A program made the position numbers and the translations under genes. From NCBI RefSeq assembly GCF_004349195.1, contig NZ_SMLG01000001.1:248001-312000 (forward strand): 64,000 bases of DNA, read 5' to 3'. The notes under the pieces are model-generated. The model saw nothing but the letters and a program-made list of their open reading frames with translations. It did not search any database and was not told the DNA's origin. Positions 8,651 through 16,369 of the stretch are shown here, piece by piece (positions within the stretch are counted from its first letter, which is position 1; every line of letters begins with the position of its first letter). This DNA is from Flavobacterium rhamnosiphilum. GTDB taxonomy: Bacteria > Bacteroidota > Bacteroidia > Flavobacteriales > Flavobacteriaceae.

Positions 8651-9775
8651 TTAATTAGGTATGATTTTGATGATTCCTTTTCCTTCAACGCCCATATAGA
8701 TATAGCCGTCCGGACCTTGTACCACATTACGCACACGGCCAATGTCAGTTGCAATTTTTTGTCTGCCGATAACTTCATTGCCTTTCAGCTTTACCAATTC
8801 AAGATATTGAAATTTTAAGGATCCAACCAGCAAATGTCCTTTCCAGTCCGGATATTTGTCACTGGTAACAAAAGTCATTCCGCTTGGAGCGATAGAAGGC
8901 AGCCAATAGTAAATAGGTTTTTCAATCCCTGGTTTTTCGTTTTCTTTACTAATGGTTGTTCCGTCATAATCGATACCATAGGTAACCACTGGCCATCCGT
9001 AATTGGCTCCTTTTTTTATGATGTTGATTTCATCTCCACCTTGGGGGCCGTGTTCATGTGCCCAAATCGCTCCTGTTACCGGGTTTTTTGCCATTCCTTG
9101 CGGATTGCGATTCCCGTAGGTGTAAATGGCTTCTTTCGCTCCGGCCTGACCTGTAAAAGGATTGTCTTTAGGAATGCTTCCGTCATCATTCAATCGGTAT
9201 ATTTTTCCGCCATCGCGTTTGATGTCTTGCGGATTTACGAAATGATCGCCGCGCTCTCCCACGGAGAAATACAAATAGCCGTCGTTGTCAAATACAATTC
9301 GGGAACCAAAATGTTGTCCTTTTGTGGTGTTGGGTGTTGCTTTATAAAGCGATTCGATTTGTGTGAGACTTCCGTCCAATAATTTTGCTCGAATGAGTTT
9401 AGTGTTGCCGCCGGCACCCTCACCTTCATCGGAAGCGTACGTCATATAGATCCAGCCATTTTTAGCATAATCAGGATGTAGAACGATGTCTAACAATCCT
9501 CCTTGTCCTCTTGAATATACTTTGGCAACATTTTTGATTTCGGTTTTTATACCATTTTTGATATGATACAGAATACCGCTTTTTTCTGTTACCAACATTG
9601 TGCCGTCAGGCAACCAAGTCATTCCCCATGGAATAGCAATATCTGAAACTACGGTTTCGAGCGTATAGTTCTTTACTTTGTCTTTAATAGCAACCTCGTT
9701 TGGTTTTACTTGTGACTCGCAACTGAAAGAAAGGAATGAAAGAATCAAAAGAGAGACTAGTGTTGTTTTTTTCAT
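8651..9775 (-). CDS. PQQ-dependent sugar dehydrogenase (glucose/sorbosone type), lipoprotein
   Basis: 374 residues with a lipobox (LSFSC, Cys19). The body is the six-bladed propeller of soluble glucose/sorbosone dehydrogenases. Diagnostic stretches are IPWGMTWLPDGTMLVTE, LHPDYAKNGWIYMTYA, FGSRIVFDNDGYLYFSVGER, YGNRNPQGMA and HEHGPQGGDEINIIKKG, which in characterised members hold the catalytic His and the PQQ/Ca2+ ligands. It would oxidise a sugar or aldose in the periplasm and hand electrons to the adjacent cytochrome c. No PQQ biosynthesis genes are in the window, so cofactor supply may be external. Substrate unknown. Confidence 0.85.
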   Translation of the reverse strand: MKKTTLVSLLILSFLSFSCESQVKPNEVAIKDKVKNYTLETVVSDIAIPWGMTWLPDGTMLVTEKSGILYHIKNGIKTEIKNVAKVYSRGQGGLLDIVLHPDYAKNGWIYMTYASDEGEGAGGNTKLIRAKLLDGSLTQIESLYKATPNTTKGQHFGSRIVFDNDGYLYFSVGERGDHFVNPQDIKRDGGKIYRLNDDGSIPKDNPFTGQAGAKEAIYTYGNRNPQGMAKNPVTGAIWAHEHGPQGGDEINIIKKGANYGWPVVTYGIDYDGTTISKENEKPGIEKPIYYWLPSIAPSGMTFVTSDKYPDWKGHLLVGSLKFQYLELVKLKGNEVIGRQKIATDIGRVRNVVQGPDGYIYMGVEGKGIIKIIPN

Positions 9776-9913
9776 GAGTTTCGTTTTTGGGTTCCGTTTG
9801 GATTGAAATCTTTTTTAAAGATAGTAAAAGAGGAGTTAAAAAGGAAAGTGTTTTTTTAAACTTGCTAAAAATTAATAGAATAGGGTAATTTAGACACTGT
9901 GTTCTAGGTGTTT

Positions 9914-10186
9914 TTAGTGAACATTTATTCCTGAGCAAGCGTTTTTTTTGATTTCTTCCGAAAAAGTATTTAAATTTTGGTTGTCAGGAACCCACTTTTT
10001 CATTTCATCGGAAGAAAAATCTTTTTTGATGTGGGTTTCGAATGTTTCCAATTGATTTTGGGTTAAACAATTGGTGTAATAATTCAGTTTTAAAAATGGG
10101 AACCTTGAGGATTTATATGGGTACCGAATAGGTTGCCTTTTTTTATCAAAAAATGGGTCAAAGGTGTCAAATGACAAAACCTCCAT
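9914..10186 (-). CDS. Short ORF over a degenerate integrase-upstream remnant
   Basis: 90 codons with no recognisable domain. Its middle part (YYTNCLTQNQLE) matches the untranslated stretch just upstream of the integrase at the other end of the element (read in the same relative frame: CYANCLTQTQLE), and the surrounding DNA aligns too. It is therefore more likely a fossil of a second, related element's attachment-side DNA than a functional gene. Similarity stops at about 10052. It lies just outside the left 71-bp repeat. A real small protein cannot be excluded. Confidence 0.3.
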   Translation of the reverse strand: MEVLSFDTFDPFFDKKRQPIRYPYKSSRFPFLKLNYYTNCLTQNQLETFETHIKKDFSSDEMKKWVPDNQNLNTFSEEIKKNACSGINVH

Positions 10187-10228
10187 TTTTAATAGAACTA
10201 TGGGAAGTGTTTATTTCACTACAGATTT
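10052..10228 (-). repeat. Degenerate copy of the integrase-to-tRNA segment (element remnant)
   Basis: This segment aligns by eye with 30966-31145. Shared landmarks in the same order and spacing are the palindrome CCAATTG...CAATTGG (10055 region versus 30967 region), then a GTCAAAG/TGTCAA block, then AATAGAA and TTTCAC just before the 71-bp repeat. About 175 bases separate the palindrome from the repeat in both copies. It suggests that a related element once sat at the same tRNA and was deleted down to its attachment-side end. Confidence 0.55.
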
Positions 10229-10299
10229 AAAACAAAAAAGACCTTACATTGCTGTAAAGTCTTTTTAAAAAGCTCCCTCTCTTGGGCTCGAACCAAGGA
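10229..10299 (-). repeat. Left attachment repeat (attL-type), 71 bp
   Basis: 71 bases identical to 31146-31216. The block contains the 3' part of tRNA-Asn (T arm and acceptor strand) plus the tRNA terminator hairpin. On this side the tRNA is cut off: after ...CCAAGGA the sequence departs from the tRNA, although a weak match (TGACTAGCAGT against TGATTAACAGT) continues into the anticodon arm. This is the displaced 3' end left by site-specific integration. Confidence 0.92.
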
Positions 10300-10402
10300 G
10301 TGTGACTAGCAGTAAAATCAAGACTTCACGTTCTTTTACTTTTTTATGTTTCCGAATTGGATGCCTTTTTTATTAATTTAATGATTGCTATATTTTTTTA
10401 TT

Positions 10403-10831
10403 TTAATCGAAAACTACATCTTCAGGAACCATTTCCGCAACGTTTAAAGTTGGTAGAATATATTTGTTGAAGATAGTTCCTTCTGTTTTTGAATGTAAAA
10501 TTCCTCTCGATGTACCTACAGTTATCATTGCCATGTGAGCGACAAAACCTTTAGGGAGGATTATTTTGTCATTTACTTTTAGACTTTCCCAAGTAGTATT
10601 TTCTATCTGAAAAAAACAGCTTACCTGTGTTGTCATAAATGGCTTTTTCTTTATTTCAAAAGTAAATTTTATACTAATTGAAAACGCTTTGTCCTCTAAA
10701 TTCAAACCAAATGACATGCTTGTATTTAGATTTATCTTGCCGTTTTCGACATGATTTTCTTCAAACAATGCAAACTGATCTGTTTTTATTTTAAGCAAAT
10801 TAAAATTGATATTAACATTATTTTCTGCCAT
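10403..10831 (-). CDS. SecB-like chaperone (putative, third gene of TAC module)
   Basis: 142 residues, no signal peptide. The pattern of beta strands in the first 80 residues followed by a C-terminal block (HMAMITVGTSRG near 98-109, ending in ILPTLNV) resembles the SecB fold, where a helix plus T-x-RG and a P-x-L-N-x tail are typical. Its start overlaps the stop of the HTH gene by one base, and gene order toxin, HTH antitoxin, SecB-like equals that of the Mycobacterium tuberculosis TAC operon. In TAC systems the SecB-like protein protects the antitoxin from degradation. Fold assignment is by eye, so moderate confidence. Confidence 0.5.
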   Translation of the reverse strand: MAENNVNINFNLLKIKTDQFALFEENHVENGKINLNTSMSFGLNLEDKAFSISIKFTFEIKKKPFMTTQVSCFFQIENTTWESLKVNDKIILPKGFVAHMAMITVGTSRGILHSKTEGTIFNKYILPTLNVAEMVPEDVVFD

Positions 10832-11328
10832 TATCCTGCTTTTGGGTAATTGATTGTTTGAGTAAGTTTATTGTAAACAACGTCCATTTGAGCACCTTCT
10901 TTTTGTTTAAAATTATCTGGAAAACGGAAATTTTCAAGAACGTTTTTAACTAATTCATTAGTTAGTGTTTTTTCAACTGGTTTAATTTGAGTTGAATTAG
11001 TTTTAATTTCTGTTACGGGTTTATAATCAATAATTTCCATTAATGAAATTTCTAAAGCAGTTTCAAGTTTACCCACAGTCTCAAAAGTTAAATTTTGTTT
11101 GCCCTTGATAATTTTGTTCACCTGTTGTGCTGAAACATTCATTTTTTTGGCTAGGTCTTTTTGAGATAATCCTTTTTGGTTTAATGCTTCTAGAACACTA
11201 ATCGCAACTTTTGAAGATTGATCTATCCATTTTTTGTTGGCTTTATAGTAGGCCAACTTTGAAAGAAAATTAGAAGGCTTGTCGCTTACTAATTTTTCAA
11301 ACTTGTCTAATCTTTCGTTTAGTTCCAT
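10831..11328 (-). CDS. XRE-family HTH antitoxin with C-terminal extension
   Basis: 165 residues. A helix-turn-helix domain occupies about residues 46-98 (KGLSQKDLAKKMNVSAQQVN, then KIIKGKQNLTFETVGKLETA). The tail of about 60 residues beyond it (TEIKTNSTQIKPVEKTLTNE onward) is unusual for a simple HigA-type antitoxin. In TAC systems such an extension is the chaperone-addiction segment that SecB binds. The start is 3 bases after the upstream 190-residue gene and the stop overlaps the SecB-like gene. HTH assignment is firm; antitoxin role is inferred from the module. Confidence 0.7.
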   Translation of the reverse strand: MELNERLDKFEKLVSDKPSNFLSKLAYYKANKKWIDQSSKVAISVLEALNQKGLSQKDLAKKMNVSAQQVNKIIKGKQNLTFETVGKLETALEISLMEIIDYKPVTEIKTNSTQIKPVEKTLTNELVKNVLENFRFPDNFKQKEGAQMDVVYNKLTQTINYPKAG

Positions 11329-11331
11329 ATG

Positions 11332-11904
11332 TTAAATTTCATACACTTCAAAATCATCTTGATCCAGAATTCCTTCTTCTTTCAGATAATATTTAATGTC
11401 GTCTAATTTTTGTTTTTCTTTGAGTAAATGAGTTCTTTCGTCCATAGTCCCAACTAATTTTATTGCTCCGCCAGTAACAATAAATGTGTTTGGTCCAATT
11501 TTAATTGCATACATGCGCAACCATTTTTTTTGAATTTGTGTTTTGGCTTTGACTTGTTGAAGTTCTTTTTGCGTGTAGTCTAGGTTGCGTAAAGGTTGGA
11601 ATACTATCGACAGGTTGTCACCACCGATATTTGTTCCTGAAATTGCCAAACTTTCGAGTTGGTCAAATAAATATTCGGCTTCTTTCCGGGTGTAATTAAT
11701 TGCTTGTTGTATGCTGATTGTTTTTCCATAATAACCACTATTTAAATCGTCTTGATGTAAAGTGAAAAAATCGTATAAATATTGAGGATTCAATAACCAT
11801 TGTTCAATACACTTGGTTACTTCATCTTCGAGCTCACCTTTTAAGTGAATAGAAAATAATCCCTCGCGCTTATTTTCTTGGACAAATATAGGAACTATTT
11901 TCAT
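11332..11904 (-). CDS. Putative toxin of TAC module (RelE/HigB-like C-terminus)
   Basis: 190 residues, longer than typical RelE/HigB toxins (90-120). The N-terminal half is unassigned. The C-terminal half contains WLRMYAIKIGPNTFIVTGGA followed by IKL and a basic helix (ERTHLLKEKQKLDDI), reminiscent of the last strands and helix of RelE/HigB-fold nucleases. It is first in a tight three-gene operon with an HTH protein and a SecB-like protein, the usual position of a HigB-type toxin. No catalytic residue set can be fixed by eye. It might instead be an unrelated partner protein. Confidence 0.45.
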   Translation of the reverse strand: MKIVPIFVQENKREGLFSIHLKGELEDEVTKCIEQWLLNPQYLYDFFTLHQDDLNSGYYGKTISIQQAINYTRKEAEYLFDQLESLAISGTNIGGDNLSIVFQPLRNLDYTQKELQQVKAKTQIQKKWLRMYAIKIGPNTFIVTGGAIKLVGTMDERTHLLKEKQKLDDIKYYLKEEGILDQDDFEVYEI

Positions 11905-12081
11905 TAAATCAACTTATAGGTTTATTTTTTAGTAAAATTATATGATTTTTCGATACAATAGTAGCTAAGTTATCAACATAAAGTCCTGCTATTTTCTCAA
12001 TTATAATTTGTATTGATGATAAATTACTTACAAACAATGAGTTATGTGTCTTTCTCAGCATAGTCTTTGCCTTCATTTCTA

Positions 12082-12101
12082 ATATAGATAATTATCTATA
12101 T
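12082..12101. promoter_or_regulatory. 20-bp perfect AT palindrome between hsdR and the TAC-like operon
   Basis: ATATAGATAATTATCTATAT is fully self-complementary. It lies 4 bases past the hsdR stop and about 180 bases upstream of the toxin-like gene. It may be an operator for the HTH antitoxin or the stem of a weak terminator after hsdR. No T-run follows immediately, which slightly favours an operator. Confidence 0.4.
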
Positions 12102-12105
12102 CTGC

Positions 12106-14967
12106 TTACCCCACCTTCGCAAACCCATTCACAAAAGTTTCTACAAATCCAACAATCTTACTCAAGATTCTATCTCCTGTTTTCTTACGTTCCAAAACTT
12201 TAGGCTTTTCACCTTCTATTAAGTCCAAGAGTTCATCTCTTAAAGGTTCGCGTTCGGCAAAGAGGTAATTTTCTATTAGCTGTTCTGTTTTTTCTTCTGA
12301 CAAGTTTTCTTCCTGTACCAGTAGCTTGAAGGCTTTTATTTGTTCTTCATTCCAGTATTTTTCAAATTGGTCTGGTAGGTCTTCTGTGTCTTCTATTGCA
12401 GGAAGATTTTCTAGTATGAAACGTTCTATCAGTTCGCGTTTGCTTCTCAGGTTTGCTTCTCCTGTCAGTAAATCAATGATTTCTTTTTGCTTCTTGGATT
12501 TCTCTTTTGGGTCGGCATTTTTTAAGCTTGCCAATAGTTTTAGAATATAAGTAACGTTGATTTCGTCACGGTGTATTAATTCCAATTCAAAATCTACGTC
12601 TTCCAGTATGGAAACTTTTTCTTTACTATGGTCATTCTTTACTTTATCGTATAAATCGAGATACTTGCTTTTATAATCTTCAAAAAGTTGCTCGTCCATA
12701 TCCAAATCTTCACCATTGAAATCTGAAAAAGTAGTCAGTACGTTTTTGATACGCATTAGTTCCCGGAACGCTTTGATGAATTCTAATTCCTCCTTTTCAC
12801 TTTGTAAATCATTTACGCTGTTTACCGTTGGAACAATTTTTAGTAGTTCATTGACAGCCTCACCAAATTGTTGTACGTAATCCTCGTAAGGTTGCATTAT
12901 AATCACGTCTATTGCATCTTTATTAGAAAAGAGTGCGATAGCATCATCAGTTGCTTTTTTGAGGTTACGGAACACTATAATGTTTCCCTGTGATTTCTGT
13001 TCGTTCAGGATTCTATTTGTTCTGGAATAGGCTTGTATCAATCCGTGATGTTTCAAGTTCTTATCCACATACATCGTATTCAGGTTTGGACTATCAAAAC
13101 CAGTTAAAAACATATTGACTACTAGGAGAATATCAATCTTTTTGTTTTTTACATTTTTAGAAATATCATTGTAGTAATTATAGAATAAAACGCTGTCTTT
13201 GGTAGAGAATTTAGTGCCAAACATGGTATTGTAATCCACAATAAACGCATCTAGCTTTTCTCTGGAATGCGAGTTTAAACCGTACTTTTCAGTTGGTTCT
13301 GCTGCTATATCTAATTCTTCAGGGATGAAACCATTAGCGTCTTTATCATCTTCATTGGTAGCATAACTGAAAATAGTTGCAATTTTTAAATTGTGTTTTC
13401 CTTCTTCTTTTTTGGCTTGAAGGATTTCATAATATTTAATCAGGGTTTCCACGCTACTCACACAAAACATTGCGGTGAATTCCCTGCTGTGGGTTTTACG
13501 ATTATGATTGTCAATAATGTAATCAGCAATTTTGTTCAAACGCAAAGGAGATTCCATTAATTCTTTAGTATCAATGTCTTCTACTTCAATATCTATGTTA
13601 GTTTTGCTGTCGTCTTTTTGTTTGTAACGACCCACATATTCTACTGAGAACTTTAAAACGTTCTCGTCTTTAATGGCATCTGTAATCACATATTTGTGCA
13701 AACATTCGCCAAATAACTCTTTGGTGGTACGCTTCCCTAATTCATTCTTTACCGCATTATCAGCAAAAATGGGCGTACCGGTAAAGCCAAATAATTGAAT
13801 ATTATTGAAAAAAGATTTTATACGAGTATGTGTTTCCCCAAACTGAGAACGGTGGCATTCGTCAAAAATGAATACAATTCGTTCGTCTTTTAGTTTATCC
13901 ATTTTACTCAAATACTGCTTTTTACTAATGGCGGTATTTAGTTTTTGAATGGTGGTTACAATGAGTTTAGTATCATCCGAGAACTGATTTACCAATGCTT
14001 TGGTATTGTCTGTTCCGTCGATGCTTCCTTTGCTGAAACTATTGAATTCTTTGGTAGTTTGGTAATCCAAATCTTTTCTGTCTACCACAAAAACCACTTT
14101 TTTGACTTGTGGTAAATTCATTAAAATCTGACTGGCTTTAAACGAAGTCAAGGTTTTTCCGGAACCAGTAGTATGCCAGATATAGGCATTTTTATTGGTG
14201 TTCTTTACCGTCTCAACCAATGCTTCTACCGCATAGTATTGGTAGGGGCGAAGCACCATTAGTATTTTGTAGGCTTCACTCAACACAATGTATTTGCATA
14301 TCATTTTAGAGATATGGCACGGATCTAAAAAGTCCGTAGTAAAACCATTCAATATATTAGTCAGGCGATTGTTGGCTACATCCGTCCAGTAGAAGGTTTG
14401 TTTGAACGACTGATTGCGGTTGTTAGCGTAGTATTTTGTGTTTACACCATTACTGATTACAAAAATCTGAACGTACTGGAATAAGGCTGAATTGGCTCCA
14501 AAGGAATGGCGTTGGTAGCGATTGATTTGGTTGAACGCTTCTTTGAGTTCCAGTCCACGGCGTTTGAGTTCTATTTGTACCAATGGCAATCCATTGATAA
14601 GTAGGGTTACATCGTATCTGTTTTTATAAACGCCATCGATGGATACTTGGTGTGTAACCTGAAATTGGTTTTGACACCAATGTTCTGTATTGATAAATTC
14701 AAAGTATAAATCTTCTCCATTATCTTTCACGATGTGTTGTCTTTCTCGTAGTGTTTTTGCTTTTTCAAAAACAGATCCTTTGTTTAAAATATTAAGCACA
14801 CGATCAAACTCTTTGGCAGTAAACTCTTTCTTGTTATGCTTCTCTAGTTGTACTTTCAGATTGGTAAGCAGGTCTTTTTCGTCAACAATAGTTACTAAAC
14901 CATACCCCATATTTTGCAATTGGGTTACTAATTGTTCTTCCAGAATTTGTTCAGGTTGTTTTGCCAT
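12106..14967 (-). CDS. hsdR: Type I restriction enzyme R subunit (HsdR)
   Basis: 953 residues. An N-terminal nuclease domain shows the PD-(D/E)xK pattern: D119 in RYDVTLLINGLPLVQ and E133-x-K135 in IELK. The SF2 translocase follows with Walker A TGSGKT (267-272), DECH (369-372), GFTGTPI (motif III) and QAYSRTNR (motif VI). The C-terminal helical region would bind the methylase. Length is normal for HsdR. It is separated from hsdM/hsdS by two accessory genes and a small-RNA locus and appears to have its own promoter. With HsdM and HsdS it cuts foreign DNA lacking host methylation after ATP-driven translocation. Confidence 0.95.
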   Translation of the reverse strand: MAKQPEQILEEQLVTQLQNMGYGLVTIVDEKDLLTNLKVQLEKHNKKEFTAKEFDRVLNILNKGSVFEKAKTLRERQHIVKDNGEDLYFEFINTEHWCQNQFQVTHQVSIDGVYKNRYDVTLLINGLPLVQIELKRRGLELKEAFNQINRYQRHSFGANSALFQYVQIFVISNGVNTKYYANNRNQSFKQTFYWTDVANNRLTNILNGFTTDFLDPCHISKMICKYIVLSEAYKILMVLRPYQYYAVEALVETVKNTNKNAYIWHTTGSGKTLTSFKASQILMNLPQVKKVVFVVDRKDLDYQTTKEFNSFSKGSIDGTDNTKALVNQFSDDTKLIVTTIQKLNTAISKKQYLSKMDKLKDERIVFIFDECHRSQFGETHTRIKSFFNNIQLFGFTGTPIFADNAVKNELGKRTTKELFGECLHKYVITDAIKDENVLKFSVEYVGRYKQKDDSKTNIDIEVEDIDTKELMESPLRLNKIADYIIDNHNRKTHSREFTAMFCVSSVETLIKYYEILQAKKEEGKHNLKIATIFSYATNEDDKDANGFIPEELDIAAEPTEKYGLNSHSREKLDAFIVDYNTMFGTKFSTKDSVLFYNYYNDISKNVKNKKIDILLVVNMFLTGFDSPNLNTMYVDKNLKHHGLIQAYSRTNRILNEQKSQGNIIVFRNLKKATDDAIALFSNKDAIDVIIMQPYEDYVQQFGEAVNELLKIVPTVNSVNDLQSEKEELEFIKAFRELMRIKNVLTTFSDFNGEDLDMDEQLFEDYKSKYLDLYDKVKNDHSKEKVSILEDVDFELELIHRDEINVTYILKLLASLKNADPKEKSKKQKEIIDLLTGEANLRSKRELIERFILENLPAIEDTEDLPDQFEKYWNEEQIKAFKLLVQEENLSEEKTEQLIENYLFAEREPLRDELLDLIEGEKPKVLERKKTGDRILSKIVGFVETFVNGFAKVG

Positions 14968-15084
14968 TATTTATTGAAAATATACTTGATGATTTACTCT
15001 TTATTTATCCCTTAATCAATTAATCTCTAAGATTATACAAACAGTAAAAATTTTGTTAAATTTGTTAATAACTATTATTAATTG

Positions 15085-15116
15085 TTGATAAGTAAGGAAA
15101 AGATTTCTTATATTTG
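15085..15116 (+). promoter_or_regulatory. Promoter for candidate small RNA
   Basis: TTG at 15085-15087 and TATATTTG at 15109-15116, 21 bases apart, fit the Bacteroidota -33 TTG / -7 TAnnTTTG consensus. It points away from hsdR into a 70-base stretch that ends in a terminator and holds no ORF. Confidence 0.6.
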
Positions 15117-15121
15117 CACCG

Positions 15122-15184
15122 AGTTCATTTCTCACTCGAGAAAAGGAAATCGAGAAACGCAAGCCTAGATGCTCTGCGTTTTTT
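15122..15184 (+). ncRNA. Candidate small RNA inside the type I RM locus
   Basis: About 63 nt from the predicted start to the T-run. Two hairpins are visible. The first is TTTCTC-ACTC-GAGAAA. The second is a terminator stem, AACGCA+AGC (15156-15164) with GCT+TGCGTT (171-173, 175-180), followed by TTTTTT. A TCGAGAAA motif is repeated between them. The unit lies between hsdR (divergent) and the 168-residue gene (convergent; its stop is 5 bases beyond). No ORF of meaningful length is present. Its target is unknown; it could be a regulator of hsdR or of the accessory genes. Confidence 0.5.
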
Positions 15185-15188
15185 GCTT

Positions 15189-15695
15189 TTATAATACTTC
15201 GTCTAATTTCCTTTTGTATTTTTTTACAATTTTATCTCTTTGTGCATCTTTCCCTTCTAGATAGTAAGCAGTAAGCAGAAAATAAACATTTTGGTCTAAC
15301 TTAGGTTCAAATACGATAACATATTTTTCATCAACATCGTACAAATAAGTTCTCAATCCTTCTGGCTCTTTCACTGAAAAAAACATCATGTTGTCTTTCT
15401 TTTTGCAATCAATATGGAAACGAACCCAATGAAGTCTTTTTGACCTACTCATTTCAAATTCTCGTTTATTTGTAGCTCTATCAGTAATTACAGTTGTTAG
15501 ATGTCTAAACAACGTATCCATTCCAATCACACCATCTTTTGGACAAGGAATTACTATCTTGTTGTTAAAGTGTATCGGTTGTCTGTTTACGAAAGCTTCA
15601 CCAAACACTCTTTTTAGTGAATCTAGCCTTTGTGACTCATTAAGCGAAGCCAAATCAAGAAGGTCATTGTATCTTTTTAGTAAATTTAATGGCAT
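15189..15695 (-). CDS. Possible BECR-fold (barnase/EndoU/colicin E5/RelE-like) nuclease
   Basis: 168 residues. The C-terminal part has a strand-strand-basic-tail arrangement (KYVIVFEPKLDQNVYFLLTA, then YYLEGKDAQRDKIVKKYKRK) like phage-type Barnase-EndoU-ColicinE5/D-RelE nucleases, with SKRLHWVRFHI as a possible active-site strand. Assignment is by overall pattern, not by proven catalytic residues. It is the last gene of the hsdM-hsdS-DUF3800 operon, 2 bases after the DUF3800 gene. Position suggests an RM-associated effector or a toxin kept with the RM system. Alternatively it is an uncharacterised partner of DUF3800. Confidence 0.4.
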   Translation of the reverse strand: MPLNLLKRYNDLLDLASLNESQRLDSLKRVFGEAFVNRQPIHFNNKIVIPCPKDGVIGMDTLFRHLTTVITDRATNKREFEMSRSKRLHWVRFHIDCKKKDNMMFFSVKEPEGLRTYLYDVDEKYVIVFEPKLDQNVYFLLTAYYLEGKDAQRDKIVKKYKRKLDEVL

Positions 15696-15697
15696 AA

Positions 15698-16366
15698 CTA
15701 TCTTAATTCAATGAAAAATAAATTTAATTTATTTGAATAATTGGTCTTCATTAACGCATCATTGCAGTGGTGTTTTATTTTGTCAATTATCTGAATTTTA
15801 GCAATATTTTTTTTATCCTCTTCGTTGTGAAGATAGGATATCGCACCCATCATAAAATCGGTCACTTGCATAATAATACTTTCATGGGAACGTATGTTTT
15901 GTACGTTTCTAAAAACACCAAATTTGGTATTTAAAACATCTTTTAGTTTATTCACTTTGTATGCACTCAATGTGTCTTTAATGTCTAAATAGACATTGTA
16001 ATTGTACAAACTGTTAATGTTGTGGTTCAAAAGATAATAGTACATTTTATAATAAAAGTCATCGTAGGATTGTTTGAAAGCATCATTATTAATTTTTGCT
16101 TTTTCAATACCTACGGTTCTAAATTGTAAGTCTGTTGCAAAAAAATAATCAACCAATTCCAGATAGAAACGTATTTTTGATTTGGAAACATTAGACCATT
16201 TTATTTCAGCATAAAAATGGTGCTTCTTTTTTATCTCTTTAATTTTTTCAGTATGTAATTTGACCTGATTATAGGCAACACTAGTAGAGCCTAAAAACAT
16301 ATACTTTTTATGGTCGTTTTCGATGTGACAACTTTCGTCACAATAGATGTTGAATGTTTTGTTCAT
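15698..16366 (-). CDS. DUF3800 domain protein (RNase H-like fold)
   Basis: 222 residues. Diagnostic DUF3800 features are the N-terminal FNIYCDES (Asp/Glu in the first strand), the central YNVYLDIKD, and VTDFMMGAI near residue 175 with the conserved Asp; together they form an RNase H/RuvC-like acidic site. The family is frequent in defence islands and mobile elements, but its biochemical role is not settled. It begins 3 bases after hsdS, so it belongs to the hsdMS transcript. With the next gene it forms an accessory pair embedded in this RM locus. Confidence 0.8.
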   Translation of the reverse strand: MNKTFNIYCDESCHIENDHKKYMFLGSTSVAYNQVKLHTEKIKEIKKKHHFYAEIKWSNVSKSKIRFYLELVDYFFATDLQFRTVGIEKAKINNDAFKQSYDDFYYKMYYYLLNHNINSLYNYNVYLDIKDTLSAYKVNKLKDVLNTKFGVFRNVQNIRSHESIIMQVTDFMMGAISYLHNEEDKKNIAKIQIIDKIKHHCNDALMKTNYSNKLNLFFIELR

Positions 16367-16369
16367 AAT

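Noticed and set aside
8834..9382. 182-codon plus-strand ORF
   Set aside because: It lies wholly inside the sugar dehydrogenase gene on the opposite strand; the dehydrogenase frame carries all family motifs.
9684..9938. 84-codon minus-strand ORF
   Set aside because: It overlaps the N-terminus and signal peptide region of the sugar dehydrogenase in another frame and has no recognisable features.
15085..15695. Type III (ToxIN-like) toxin-antitoxin
   Set aside because: The candidate RNA is on the opposite strand and downstream of the 168-residue gene, and lacks the multi-copy ~36-nt tandem repeats placed before a ToxN gene.
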